From contig NC_045428.1 of NCBI RefSeq assembly GCF_902635505.1, positions 217,428,301 to 217,492,300 of the forward strand: 64,000 nt of DNA, in the 5' to 3' direction. The notes under the pieces are model-generated. The model had not been told where the DNA came from. It saw only the letters and a program-made list of their open reading frames with translations, and ran no database searches. The DNA comes from Sarcophilus harrisii (taxonomy: Eukaryota > Chordata > Mammalia > Dasyuromorphia > Dasyuridae). The stretch's first letter is position 1. Every line of letters starts with the position of its first letter. This document shows, one piece after another, positions 32,251 through 43,479 of this stretch. Position numbers and translations under genes: made by a program.

Positions 32251-33889
32251 TCTTCTGCTTTGAGTTGCCTGTAGGATTGATGGCTCAGTTTCTTTTTTCT
32301 CTAGCACAAAACAGTCTTACTTTTTATTTCTCATTTTTTGGTGGCAGTGCAGAATGTTTTTTGTCAAAAGTTAAACTTGGAAAAGGGGAGAGAAAAGAAC
32401 CAGACCTTTTAATGACCCTCTCATGTTTCTGGAGTCCCAAAGTCTTCATTCCTCACCCATGTAAGCAGTCCGTATCATGAAACTTGCTCCCACCTACACA
32501 ATCTCTCTCCTTATTCCTACAGTCCCCACTCTTATGACTCCAGGATCCTCAATTCTTAGTCCCTTGAATACAAGAAGTGGGCCTCTTTTTCTCCTCCTGC
32601 CCCAACCCTCAATTGATGGCTGATCCCTCAAAACTTTGCCCATTGAGAGAGAGGGGTGATAAATGGTCAATGAGAAGACTACTAGGATCCATGTCCTTTT
32701 CTTCATGTCTGATTTTTCTTAGGTCAAAGAAAACCGGCCACTACTTTGAGGACCAAGCCACAGCTTTCCAATTTGATTTGAAAGTGGGGAAACATCAATA
32801 TTATTATTTCCTCTTGTTACATTATAGAAGAAAAGAGAATTTGTAATCTAGTCCAGAAATTTGGGGATGAATTGGCCAAGAACTCCAAACTAGCAGGTAT
32901 CCCCCCTGGGGCAACCGCAATTATTAAGCAGACCCAGACTGAGACTTACTGGAAGGAAGCCCAGACTGAGATAAGAAAGACCGTATGTTAATCTGCCTAA
33001 CTAAGGGTATGAAAAAGAAAACTATGAGAGACTTAAGGATATTACTCAGGAATCCAAGGAGAACCATGCTGTCTTTCAGGGTATGGTAATTGAGACAGTC
33101 AAGAAATATACCCATTTAGATTCCACTTCTCCAAAGTGGGCATACATTTTATTAGCTAATGACCTAGATATTTGGAGGAAACTAAAGAAGTTAACCACGG
33201 GACTACAGACCGTTCAGGCCCAGTTCTTAGAGATGACTTTTGGTGTATTCAACGGTAAGGACAGATAGACAGCAGAGAAAAAAATACTACAGGGTAGGAC
33301 AAAACAGAGAATAGGGCTAAATTTTAGCCACCCAGTCCAGTGCCTAAAAGGGCCCTGCCTGGACAAATCGCAGTGAGGATTTGTGCTTCTGGTGATATCA
33401 AAAAGACCTTACGGCTTGAAAATGTTCTTAGAAGGCTTCCCTGTGACCAAGAAGGACACTAGAAGAAAGACTGCCCTCAGGGAGGTCAAGCTGTATCTTT
33501 CCAATTCCTAATACTATAGTTTCCTTGGGACTAGGAGTGACAGAGCCCAAACTTGGCCAGGTGTCCCCTTCTCCATCACCATGGCCAAACCCTGAGTCAC
33601 TATGGGCCTGTCAGGTAAGATTGTTAATTTTCTTAGTCTTCATAAAGAATCCCTATTCATCTTTGCTTTTGAATGAATGAATACCCACCAAGTAACATGG
33701 ATCCCTAGGGATTTCAAAAAATCTATTTGGCACAAATAGCAAGATCTTGAGGGATACTGAAGGATCTACAATTTATAGAGAGCTTTTCTCTAGAGACCTT
33801 TTTGGCAACTATATTTAAGACCTTCAATTTTCTGACCTCCTGAGGTTATCAGGTTGATGAGGTTCTGGGTAACCGGGTAGGGTAAGCAG

Positions 33890-34560
33890 AGAAGTATTAT
33901 TAAGATTACAATACTCCCTGAGACAAGAAGGATACTGATGGGGATCAGCTCAGCCTTACAGTCCTACCCTGTAGAGGTTTCAGGAAACCCCATTTTACTG
34001 TTCCAATCAGAAAGCTAAATTATGATGTCAAAACCCTGATGTTAATTATTTTTCCTATAAATCTGCCCATAGCCTACGTCATTTTTGCTGAATTCTTTTT
34101 GATGCCAGCCTGCAGTGTTCTGCCTCACTTCTTCCTCAATGTGTCCTGGTATTTTTCTCCTTCTTATAGCTAATTCTTTCAGGGTACCAAATCCCTTTTG
34201 GGGTTAGCCTGCCTATCAATGGTGTAATCCCCTTCTTGTGATAACCCTCTTACTCTTCCAGCTCCCTGATCCTTATATTTCATCCTATAATCCCCAAGAA
34301 TAGATTCTTACCAAAGAGAGGAGATACACTCTCCCGTCTACCCCTGGGTTCCAGACACTCTCTATCTTGGGTTCCAGACATCCACAGGCCAATTTCTTAA
34401 TCCAGAGGCAAGCCAGTAAAAACTTTCTAATCACAACTGCTGTAATCTCAAAGACCTCCCCAGTTGGACTCATATATCTAGAATAAAACTTTGCCCTTTT
34501 GATTCACTTTCAGACTCATTCTAGTATATTAGTGAACCAGTGAAAAATCAAATGCTGCTC
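33890..34560 (+). repeat. LTR-like sequence within the retroviral mosaic
   Basis: CA/CT-rich U3-like sequence followed by AATAAA at 34482-34487 and a short U5-like segment. It resembles the LTR-like unit at 52.0-52.6 kb (both have 'ctcccttttgg'- or 'atcccttttgg'-type words then 'caatgg'). Ends are approximate. Confidence 0.45.
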
Positions 34561-34779
34561 TTTCAGAGAAAAATCCTTTGGGGGCTCTAAAAGAAGATGT
34601 CCTTTGAGTGATATTTTTTCTATTTTTTCAGTCTTCTTGATAATTCTTATTCTTCCACAATGATCTTATCTTCTACCCTGGCAGATTAATCATTTTCTTG
34701 CTCCTATGATAATTTCTCTCTTGTTATTGTTGATTTTCTGAGCTTGAATGAAAGGAGAGGGAATCATGTTGGAGATGAA

Positions 34780-35194
34780 AAAGATGGGGAGCCCATGGAG
34801 GGAAAACTCAGTCGCCTTCCTTGGTAAGGCAACAGGGGTCACTGATATCAAGTACTTCTAGGTCTGCTGTAATGCCTGGACTAGCTCTCTGGAGGATCTC
34901 TGGATGAGTTTTGGTCTTAGGTGGAGGAGTGATGAAGGCAGGAGAGCCATCAGGAAGATCTCTGTCTCTGTCTCCATTTTCTGTGTCTCCTCTGTGTCTG
35001 TGTCTGAGTCTGAGATTAGACTTAAGCTCAAGCTCTTGTCTCCAGTCCTCTCAGCCCTTAAATACCTCAGTTTGATTACATCATTATATCACACTAAGTA
35101 TATGTGAACTAGAGAAACATTATCTCATCAATCACGCTGAGTAAACATCCTGCTGTAAGTATCCTTGCTTCAAGTATACCTTTCCCAGAGTTCC
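34780..35194 (-). repeat. Probable solo LTR in opposite orientation, inserted in the retroviral mosaic
   Basis: Read on the minus strand it has a TATA-like 'gtatttaagggctgagagga' and a purine-rich leader of gagaca units, as in marsupial LTRs I recall. It separates the pol/LTR part from the env part. Boundaries are approximate. Confidence 0.4.
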
Positions 35195-35621
35195 CCACTC
35201 TCTTTGGTCCTCTACAATCTGCCTTCACCACAGGACCCACCTAGACACCAGCTGCCCGATGTTCCAAGTCTACCTTTTCTGATGTATATATATGCTCTAC
35301 CCCTATGGAGTCCTCCTAATCACAATTTTTCTTGTTTCTCAATGGGGGAATTTCCTCCATTACACCTACCCTCCTCATCTCTATGTCAGGCAGTTCTGCT
35401 TCTGGTATAATACCTTCTCTGGGTGACCCTAATGGCAATATATGTTCAGTAACAACACCCCATTCACTCCTAGTGGCAACTAGTCCTACTATAAAAACAG
35501 CTCAAACTACTGCCCTCAGTATCAGTACAAACTCAAAATGTATTACCTTTTTACCAGCCCTTTGCAATCACTTCCCCCAATCATCAGAGCAAGTACTAAT
35601 TTATTTATTTATAATAATATA

Positions 35622-35664
35622 CTGCTGTAAGTATCCTTGCTTCAAGTATACCTTTCCCAGAGTT
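35622..35664. repeat. Second copy of the LTR edge
   Basis: 'ctgctgtaagtatccttgct' and the next 23 bases repeat 35152-35194 exactly or nearly so. This copy is flanked by 'ttatttatttata' on both sides. Confidence 0.8.
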
Positions 35665-36611
35665 TATTTATTTATAAATAAATGTCTTGAAGATTGCTTC
35701 CCAGACCATCAAGACATCACTATCTTTAACATATGCACACTACAGTTGTGATATAAGTGAAGACTCTTCAAGAGCCCATTGCCCTTTTCAAAAGGAATTG
35801 GCTATTTTTCTGACTACTTACACCAGGAAGAAGTACTTACTAACATCATGTAGACTATTGGGAAACTTGGTAATGGCACCTCTCAATCCATCTGGGAGCT
35901 CCAGAAATTGCCTTAGTCATTGAATCACCTGACTATTTTCTGGCATCTGAAGAAGGGGTCTGGGCCTTGACCACTAACACCTGCTGGGTCTATGTCAACA
36001 ATTCTTGCCAGGTTGAACTTAGAGCAGACAACATATAAAAAATGGCAGAGTGAATGAGGAACCTCTGTGAGGACCTGTTACAAGGGGTGGCTCCTGGGAC
36101 TCAAGATTTATCACTCCTGTCTCCTATTTTTACTCATCTTTTGATTATTTCCTTCCTTTTAATTTTTGGGCCTTGCCTGCTTAATGTACTGGCCAGATTT
36201 TTGTCTTCTAGGTTATTGTCTGCCCACTTGCAGATGGCCTTACAGAAGGAATACCAACTCATACCTTAGCTTCTAGAAGCAACATCTTACCCTCTGGATG
36301 TTGCTTGGATACAATTCACACCCATCTCTATTCTCTTATGTCTGAGCCTATAGGCAGGGTCAGTTCTATGCTCCTTGTCAGCCTGAAATAGTTATGGAAG
36401 ATGAGAGCTTCATCCCTAGCCCCAAACAAATTTAAGTCCCAGTTCATTAATAGGGAAATAATGGAATCTTAGCTGCTTACAGCTAAGCAGCCTTAATAAT
36501 CCTGTCACTCTGTTTCTCTTTCTGTCTTTATCTCAATCTCTGTGTTTGTGTCTGTCTGTCTCTCCCCTCTTTACCTTATTAGAACAAAAGGACTGTTTAT
36601 CTTTTTCCTTG

Positions 36612-37172
36612 CATCCCTTTAAAATTTAAATAGTATTTTTTAAAAATACATGCAAGGATAGTGTGAAAAACTTTGTGTTCCAATTTTTTCTCTCTTTATC
36701 TTCCTTACCTCTCCTCCCCAAGACAGCATGTGATTCTATATAAGTTAAACATGTGCAATTATTCTAAACATATTTTCATATTTGTCATGCTGCTCAAGAA
36801 AAATCAGATCAAAAGGGAAAAAAATGAGAAAGGAAAAAAAGAAGGAAACAAAAAACAACAATAAAATGAAAATACTATGCTTTGAGTCACATTCAGTCTG
36901 CATAGTTGTCTCTCTTCATGTGGATGGCACTTTCCATCGCAAATTTATTGAAATTGCCTTGAATCATCTCATTGAAAAGAGCCAAGTCCATCACAGTTGA
37001 TCATCACATAATCTTGTTGTTACTGTGTACAATGTTCTATTCTCCTCACTCAGTATCAATTCATGTAAGTCTCTCCAGACCTTTCTGAAATCAGCCTGCT
37101 CATCATTTCTTATCCATCACATTCATATACCATAACTGATGGACAATTGATGGGCATTCACTCAAATTTCTT
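36612..37172 (-). repeat. L1 3' region, antisense
   Basis: Ordered L1 3' landmarks: 'aactttgtgttccaattttt', 'taagttaaacatgtgcaatt', 'catgtaagtctctccagacc', 'gaaatcagcctgctcatcat' and 'tgatgggcattcactcaaat'. It directly follows the retroviral mosaic. Confidence 0.8.
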
Positions 37173-37372
37173 GTTCCTTCCATGAACACCTTATCTAAAA
37201 TAAATCCAGTCACAAGAACATTCTCCAAGACCATCTTACCTAAAATTGTCCAAAGGCATGCAAAATCTTTATCTGCTTTGTCCAGTTCTCCTATTGTTTT
37301 TTCTTTCTCTTCTCTTTTCTATATAAACCACACTCTGATGATTAGCTTCTCCCTCCCTTAAGCAGAAGAGCC

Positions 37373-37726
37373 TGTAGAGGGCTAAAACTCTTGAGTTCAT
37401 TCACTGAAGTCTGGACAACCAAGCACTTAAGGCTAATTACAGATTGGACAATACTTTATGGGCATATGCTTTGGAAATGGTCCTTTCCACTATCTGTGCT
37501 GGCTCAATGATTGGTGTATACAGAGGATTGTAGGAGGGACTAAGGAGTGGAGTAAGATTAGCCAGAATCACTCTTTGGCAGTAGATGAGGAAGAAGGCAC
37601 TTGAGAAGATTCTCTTCTATCCCCTTCACTTCTACCCCTAAAGACAAAGAATAAAGAACAAGGACATTTGCTTATCCTGATTCCAGCTGATTCTGAGGTA
37701 TCCTGGGTGCTAGCCCAATTGTCACA
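37373..37726 (+). repeat. Solo LTR, 354 bp (ERV2/K-like)
   Basis: Begins 'tgtagagggctaaaactctt' and ends 'agcccaattgtcaca', with 5'-TG and CA-3' and a poly(A) signal-like 'agaataaagaacaagg'. Flanks 'agagcc' and 'agagtc' agree at 5 of 6 bases, fitting a 6-bp target duplication as in beta-type ERVs. It looks nearly full length. Confidence 0.65.
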
Positions 37727-38023
37727 AGAGTCCATTCAATATATAACTTCTGTTCCCCCAAATATCAAAATGCTCTTGCTTGGGTTGGAGATTGTTTGAA
37801 GCTGAATTTTTTCAGTGAAGACAAAACCGACATACTCCCATACCCCAATATTTCTGTCTGTTTCCAGTTTCAGTTACTGAGGTTCTCACTCTTTTTATCT
37901 GTCACCAGACACTTGAACTTCTACCTTCTCACTTTTTATAACTGCCATCAGACACTTGAAATACCTTCCAAAATGGTTTGGTATTAACCAATCCAAAAGT
38001 GCTTCCTGTATGGTCTTCTTAGT

Positions 38024-38275
38024 AAGGATAGGTCAAACAATGGTTAGAGTGTTGGTCCTGGAAGCAGGAAAACCTGAGTTCAACTCTAGTCTCAGGTGTT
38101 TACAAGCTGTATGACCCGGGTGAAGACTCTTAACTGTTTGCCTCAATTTCTTCATCTATTAAATGAGTTGTAGAGGAATTAGCTAACGTTTTTTAAAGTT
38201 CTCAAAGTACTTGAGTACTTTCTCAAGAAAACCCCAAAGGGGTCATGAAAATTTGGACATTACTGAAAATGGTAA
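38024..38275 (+). repeat. Marsupial CORE-SINE (Mar1-like)
   Basis: 'aacaatggttagagtgttgg', 'caatttcttcatctattaaa', 'aaaaccccaaaggggtcatg' and 'ggacattactgaaaatgg'. Confidence 0.75.
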
Positions 38276-38449
38276 AAAGACAAAGTTATTCTTCCTAAAA
38301 TCATTGGGAAGTGATTGTCCACTATTTGTAGGTGAGCAAAATAAATTCAATAGAATGACAAATTCCTTTTTCGTTAGATACTTGAAGGCAGGGATCTTAT
38401 TTAGTTTTGCATTGCTTCAGGCATGGTGAATTGAACAAGAGAATTCCAA

Positions 38450-39420
38450 TAAAAAGCTTTTTAAGTTGATAAATTTATAGTCAGTACCCGTATAATGTTG
38501 GCATAGGAGAAGTCTAATAACACTCATGATAATACATCCATATTTTATTAGACTTCAATATACACAATGTTTTTTTAAGAGGAAATAATTTGGTTGGTGT
38601 TCTAGCTAATCCACATAAAAAGAGTAACATTAAAATAAGATTCTACTAACTATATTTTTCTTCTACTGAAATCCTCTGATACTTCATCATTACTCTTGGT
38701 TTTTGAACTATGGGGTTGACAAAAAAAGGCTACAAAACTGGAAAGGCCTTGAATACAAACCTTGTGAGGGATTGTTTGTTTTTCATTTGAGCACAAGCCT
38801 AGCTAAATATAAGGATGCTCAATACTACAATTCTAGAATGTTGCTGAACATTGTCAGAATGCTCAGTACTCATACACATACAAATCATAGATGTTCTATA
38901 ACCCTACCACAACTACTGTTTCTCTCTTTATAAGGTTTTACTTAACATCACTTAGGCGAGCTTCCCCACCTGTCCTCTGTCTACTTCCTCATGCTTCTAA
39001 AATACTTCCCATTACTGTAATCTTAAATTTATGCTGAGAAAATATCTACAGTCCTTGGCAGTTTCTTATTTGCTGATGATATTTGTGGTTCCATTATCTT
39101 CTGCTAGATGTGCTTTTTTTTTTGCTTGTTTTAGAATTCTCCTGAAATTTCTGCTAGATTACTCCAATCATTCCTTGCTTTTTCATTAAAATTTGTCCGT
39201 CTGACTAAATTTAAAGTTGGTATCCACTTGGCTTTTATTCTTTCCTCCAGAAATTAGGCTTCTCTAGCTTTCTCAGGATGGAAAGGATGTTTTTCAGCTA
39301 TTTCTTACCCAATGGATCTAATCTTACCAATTTGCTAAGTCTTCACTCTTAAATAACTTTAGAATTTAGATTTTCTTACTGTGGTACCTCCTGTTCAGGT
39401 GGGCTTGTGAAAAAGCTACC
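38450..39420. other. Intergenic, no recognised feature
   Basis: No exon, RNA gene or repeat I can name; a T run at about 39113-39123. Confidence 0.35.
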
Positions 39421-39429
39421 CCTCATTCA

Positions 39430-40135
39430 AGTTACTCTGTGGATCAAAATCCATCCCAAACCAAAATGGGTGAGCCCCATATTAATAAGTTTAGTTTTAT
39501 TAGCCATCCAGAGTATACAATAAGACCAAAGCAAAGATATAAAAGGGAAAGTAACAGTAGAACAGTTTTTTTTTTTTTTTAATAAATCTGGGGCACATTC
39601 TCCTGCAAATTCACAAAGCATCAGTAAGAAGAATGGATAGGCATAGAAATCTTATTGTATACCACACATTTAAACAACACAGGTGATTAAAGTACAAATT
39701 TATAAAGACACAAATTTTGGAACAAATGTATACCTGTAGAGATTTTCACACAAAGGAAATGTCTATATCCAAGGATTGTATGTACAGGGGCAACTCGGCA
39801 TCCCATGTTATATGAATGTTGTTATCTTCTGGTGATGTTATTGCCTTGCTCCTATTGGGTCTGCTCCCCACTGGGTACTGAGGTTTGTTGGTCCTGGTTC
39901 AGATAGGGTTCCTACAATTTCCTGCTCCCTCTTTTCTTCTGGATGCAATGGTATGTATGTTGTGTGTGGATTCTTATTTCTCTCTGCTGCCACCTACTGA
40001 TCTTTAACTGGCATCCTTGGCTAGCTCCACTGGATAAAGAAAATCTCTGAGCAAATCCTGAGCAAACTTATCCCAACTTCCGCTCTCACAGGGGAATCTC
40101 AGATCCCTGCTTCAATATACTAACTACAGGTAGTC
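39430..40135 (-). repeat. Possible unnamed LTR-like or retroposed sequence
   Basis: A 15-base T run at about 39567 and a GC-richer segment at 39780-40135 differ from the AT-rich surroundings. The composition resembles an antisense LTR, but I see no clear ends. Confidence 0.25.
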
Positions 40136-40249
40136 CCAGTGAATACTATTCCATTGCAATGACTCCATTTACTCTCTTTCTGACTAAGACAAATTTTGGA
40201 GCAAAACCAGTTCTTCCCCACAGCAATCTTATATTCTTATGAAGAATAT

Positions 40250-40330
40250 CATTGTTTATATATATATATATGTATATAACCCCCACATATATATATGAAA
40301 TATATATATGTATATATATATAATTTATAT
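40250..40330. repeat. TA/CATA microsatellite
   Basis: Several ta arrays broken by 'gtatataacccccaca'. Confidence 0.85.
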
Positions 40331-40374
40331 CCTTGTAAATAATAAGTACACACAAAATGAGCATAATCTGAGAG

Positions 40375-41740
40375 CAGAAAGTGCTAGCCTATGGGAAGGG
40401 ACCAGGAAAGGTCTCCTGCAAAAGGTGAGATGCAAATTGAGTCTTAAAAGCATCCAGGCAAATTTTGAGGTAGAGATGAGGGACAAAATATATGGAACAA
40501 ACAGTTCAAAGAAATCATGCCAGTATAGCTGAATTGTTGAGTTAATAGAAGGGATTATATAGAAGAAGATTGGAAAAGTAGGAAGATGCCAGGCTTTGAA
40601 GGACTTGAAGTGACAAACAGCATTTTATATTTAATCCTGAGGTAAGAGGGGGCTACTGAGCCTGAGCAAAGGTGTCAGCTATGTGAATGGAAAGATATGA
40701 AAATAAAAATGACATAATTTGACAACAAATTAGGCAAATTATGACTTACGAAAGATGACATTAAAATTATAGCCATGGATGATTGGGAGAATGGTGGTCT
40801 CATTAACAATGCTAGAAAGTTCGGAAAGGAAGAACATTTAGGAGGAAAGATACAGTTTTGTTTTTAACATGTCAAGTTTGAGGTGGTTATGGTACCTTCA
40901 GTAAAAAATATTTCAAAGGCAATTGATAGTCTAAAAAAGAAGCTCTAGAGAGAAATTAAGGCTTGGTATACAGGTCTGGGAATAGCTTTATAAAAATGGT
41001 AATTGAATCAATGGGACTTAATGAAATTCTCAAGTGACATAATATAGAGAGAAAGGGGAAGAGGACCCAGGACAGAATTCTAGAAGAACTGACATAAATT
41101 TAGACTCAGTGAAGGATTCTGATAAAGAGAAGTTAGCATATTGGAAGAAAATCAGAAGAGAACAAAATCGCAAAAAAAAGAGGAAACTATCAAGTTAGAA
41201 AAAGTGAGGGATGCTGTCAAATGTTACAGAGAAGTCAAGAAGGGTAACAACTGAGAAAAGATCAATTAAGAAATCATTGGTAACTTTGGAGAAAGCAATT
41301 CCAATTAAATGGTGAGTGGAAATCAGATTCAGAAAACTTAGAATCTTAGAATGAAAGGAAAGGCAGTGAAGGCAATGAGTATAGGTATTTTTTTTAGAGT
41401 TTAGCAATGAAAGGGAAGAAAGATATAGGATAATACCTCAAGGTAATGGCAAGATGAAGCAAGTGTGTTTTTTTTTCCTTTTAAGGATAGCAAAAACATG
41501 GGAATATTTAGAGCCATCAGAGAAAGAGCGAGTAGTGAGAAATTTAAGATAAATGAGAAATTGAGGATGATAATACAGGAAATGTGCTGGAGTGGACGGA
41601 AAGAGAAAGAATACATTATCTGCACTGTATGTGAGATTCTTACCATTTTATAAATTCCAGTATAAGAGGATATGGTGAAAGAGGAAGGAAGAATTCTCGG
41701 TATGAAGAAGTAGCATGATGATAGTGGTTAAGGACAGCTG
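40375..41740 (-). repeat. L2 LINE ORF2 (reverse transcriptase) remnant, antisense
   Basis: A long, old copy. Ordered words such as 'aaggtctcctgcaaaaggtg', 'gccaggctttgaaggacttg', 'atggtaattgaatcaatggg', 'aagaggacccaggacagaat', 'tcaagaagggtaacaactga', 'gtaactttggagaaagcaat' and 'gggaagaaagatataggata' match the antisense of the L2 3' UTR through the RT domain. It is heavily mutated and non-functional. Confidence 0.8.
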
Positions 41741-42710
41741 AATATGTGCTTTTCCCTCCCTGTATATGTTTGTTCTGTTAATGCTCTAATGATCACACAC
41801 AGGAAGCATCTGGGAAGGGTAGGTCATGTATGTTTCCTCTGAGGATATCTGGTATATTTGAGTTCAAATTGACTTGCTGCTTTTTGGGGCACAGTTGCTG
41901 CCATGAAGAAATTGCCTGTAATGACTGCCTACATTTTTTTTTAAAGAAGCTACATACCTCTAAGAATTGTTTAAGAATGTTTTTAGTAAGGTTGGAGGAA
42001 GTAGGGATAGGGCAAATAGAAAATCTCTAGGGCACGCTATCCATTCCTTTAGTTGGCTTCTGTTATATTAGGATAATACAGAGATAACATATGAATATGG
42101 CTTCAGAGAGTGTTTTTAAAGACCTACACTAATTTGAACAAGAAATCAGGAGACATTTCAGCCACCTGCAGCGAGGAAGAAAGCAATGGAGAGCTGTCAT
42201 ATCTCCTGTTTATTTATTCAAAAGTTGTCCTGTTCATCAAAGGAATATTTTCCTCAGATGCTATGTTTGGCACCTAATTATATCCTATAGAAAGTCTGGT
42301 GTGGAATATGTAAGTCTATAGATTAATGAAACTGTAATTTTTCAAGTGACAAATAGCCAGGCAGTACATTTATCTATCATTAAAACATGCCTTGATATGA
42401 AAAATTAATTAATCTAAACTTGATGGAGATGACATCAAGGAGGTTAGCCTAGGAGAAGTTGATTTGAAAGCCACCTCTGTCTAGAGCTTACTTCATAAAC
42501 AAGGACCAGTAGTGGTAGATTTGCTCATATTCAATGAGCTCTGGTCTCTTTAAAAATTACTTCAAATGAACTGCTATCTTAACCTGGAATAAATTGAATA
42601 ATGGAATGAATATATAAGTCCATGCCTGACATCCTGTGGCTTCCTCAGATACTGGTACCTTGCCTCTGAGACTATCTTCCATCTTCTTTGTAATAATCTC
42701 TCTATTTAGG
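41741..42710. other. Intergenic, no recognised feature
   Basis: No exon or named repeat found. It lies between two antisense L2 blocks and may include further decayed L2. Confidence 0.35.
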
Positions 42711-42719
42711 GAATTATTA

Positions 42720-43099
42720 TCCCCTATATTTAGGGGATACTTAGGGGATAAGAAGGGAGAGAATTCCAGGCATGAGGAATAGCTGGGGCCAGTTCAGGAA
42801 GGGTTTTGAAAGTCAGGGGATTTTATACTTGAGTCTGAACATAGTAGAGATGGAGAAGGGGTGATATAGTGAGATTTGCACTTAAAAATATCAATTTGAC
42901 AGTTGAGTCCATGAAGTGGATTGAGGAAAGACTTGAGGCAGAGAGATAACAAGACTATTTCAGTAAGCCAGGTAAGTGAAGATGAGAACCTGTACCAGGG
43001 TGATAGCAGTGTCACAGGAGAGAAGGGAATATATATGAGAGATGCTGTGAATGTAGAAAAAACTGGATTTGGCAACAGATTGCATATTTAGGGTGTGTT

Positions 43100-43141
<42 letters not shown>

Positions 43142-43435
43142 TGTGAAAAAGAGACAGAGAAAAGAGAGAGATAAAGAGAAACACAGAAAGACATCGAGAC
43201 AGACAGACAGACAGACAGAGAGACAGAGACAGAGAGAGACAGAGAGACAGAGATAGAAACAGAGAGACAGAAAGAGACAGAGGGAGAAATAGAGATACAT
43301 AGAGAGAGACAGAAATGGAGATGGAGATGGAGACATAGACATAGACAGAGAGAAGAGTTCAAAGATGTTTTTGAAATTATGAGCTAGTGTGATTGGGATA
43401 ATAGTGGTGGCTATGACCATAATTGGAAAGTTAAG
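42720..43435 (-). repeat. L2 LINE antisense, split by TG and GAGACA arrays
   Basis: Left arm 42740-43090 ('attccaggcatgaggaatag', 'ggttttgaaagtcaggggat', 'tgtaccagggtgatagcagt', 'actggatttggcaacagatt') and right arm about 43355-43435 ('gattgggataatagtggtgg') are contiguous in L2. About 250 bp of microsatellite separates them. Confidence 0.8.
43096..43350. repeat. TG array followed by GAGACA array
   Basis: TG/TTTG repeats to about 43144, then imperfect gagaca/gacaga units to about 43350. No coding content; open frames here are repeat artefacts. Confidence 0.9.
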
Positions 43436-43479
43436 TGTCTAATTACCTTTGCCAGTATCTGTATCAAATCAGCTCTACA

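Larger units (their letters stand above)
32830..36480 (+). mobile_element. Broken class I (gamma-like) endogenous retrovirus mosaic
   Basis: Fossil provirus on the + strand. Parts in order: gag-like sequence about 32830-33500; a reverse-transcriptase-like pol piece about 33600-33800 (short match LFIFAFE); LTR-like sequence about 33890-34560; an opposite-strand LTR about 34780-35190; env-like sequence about 35195-36400. The clearest part is the envelope transmembrane ectodomain near 35925-36040, with ASEEGVWALTTNTCWVY resembling the conserved CX6CC-region of gamma-type envelopes, followed by a membrane-anchor-like hydrophobic run. Much of pol is absent. It is clearly broken many times and old. 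The gag assignment is the weakest. Confidence 0.65.

Noticed and set aside
32265-32850. Extension of the retroviral fossil to the left
   Set aside because: GC content rises slightly but I could not match any retroviral part here, so the left limit was set near 32830.
35165-36269. Open frames considered as a host gene
   Set aside because: The recognisable part is retroviral envelope sequence in a broken fossil element; there is no sign of a maintained host gene.
43012-43420. Overlapping minus-strand open frames rich in Ser/Leu/His/Thr
   Set aside because: They translate the TG and GAGACA arrays.
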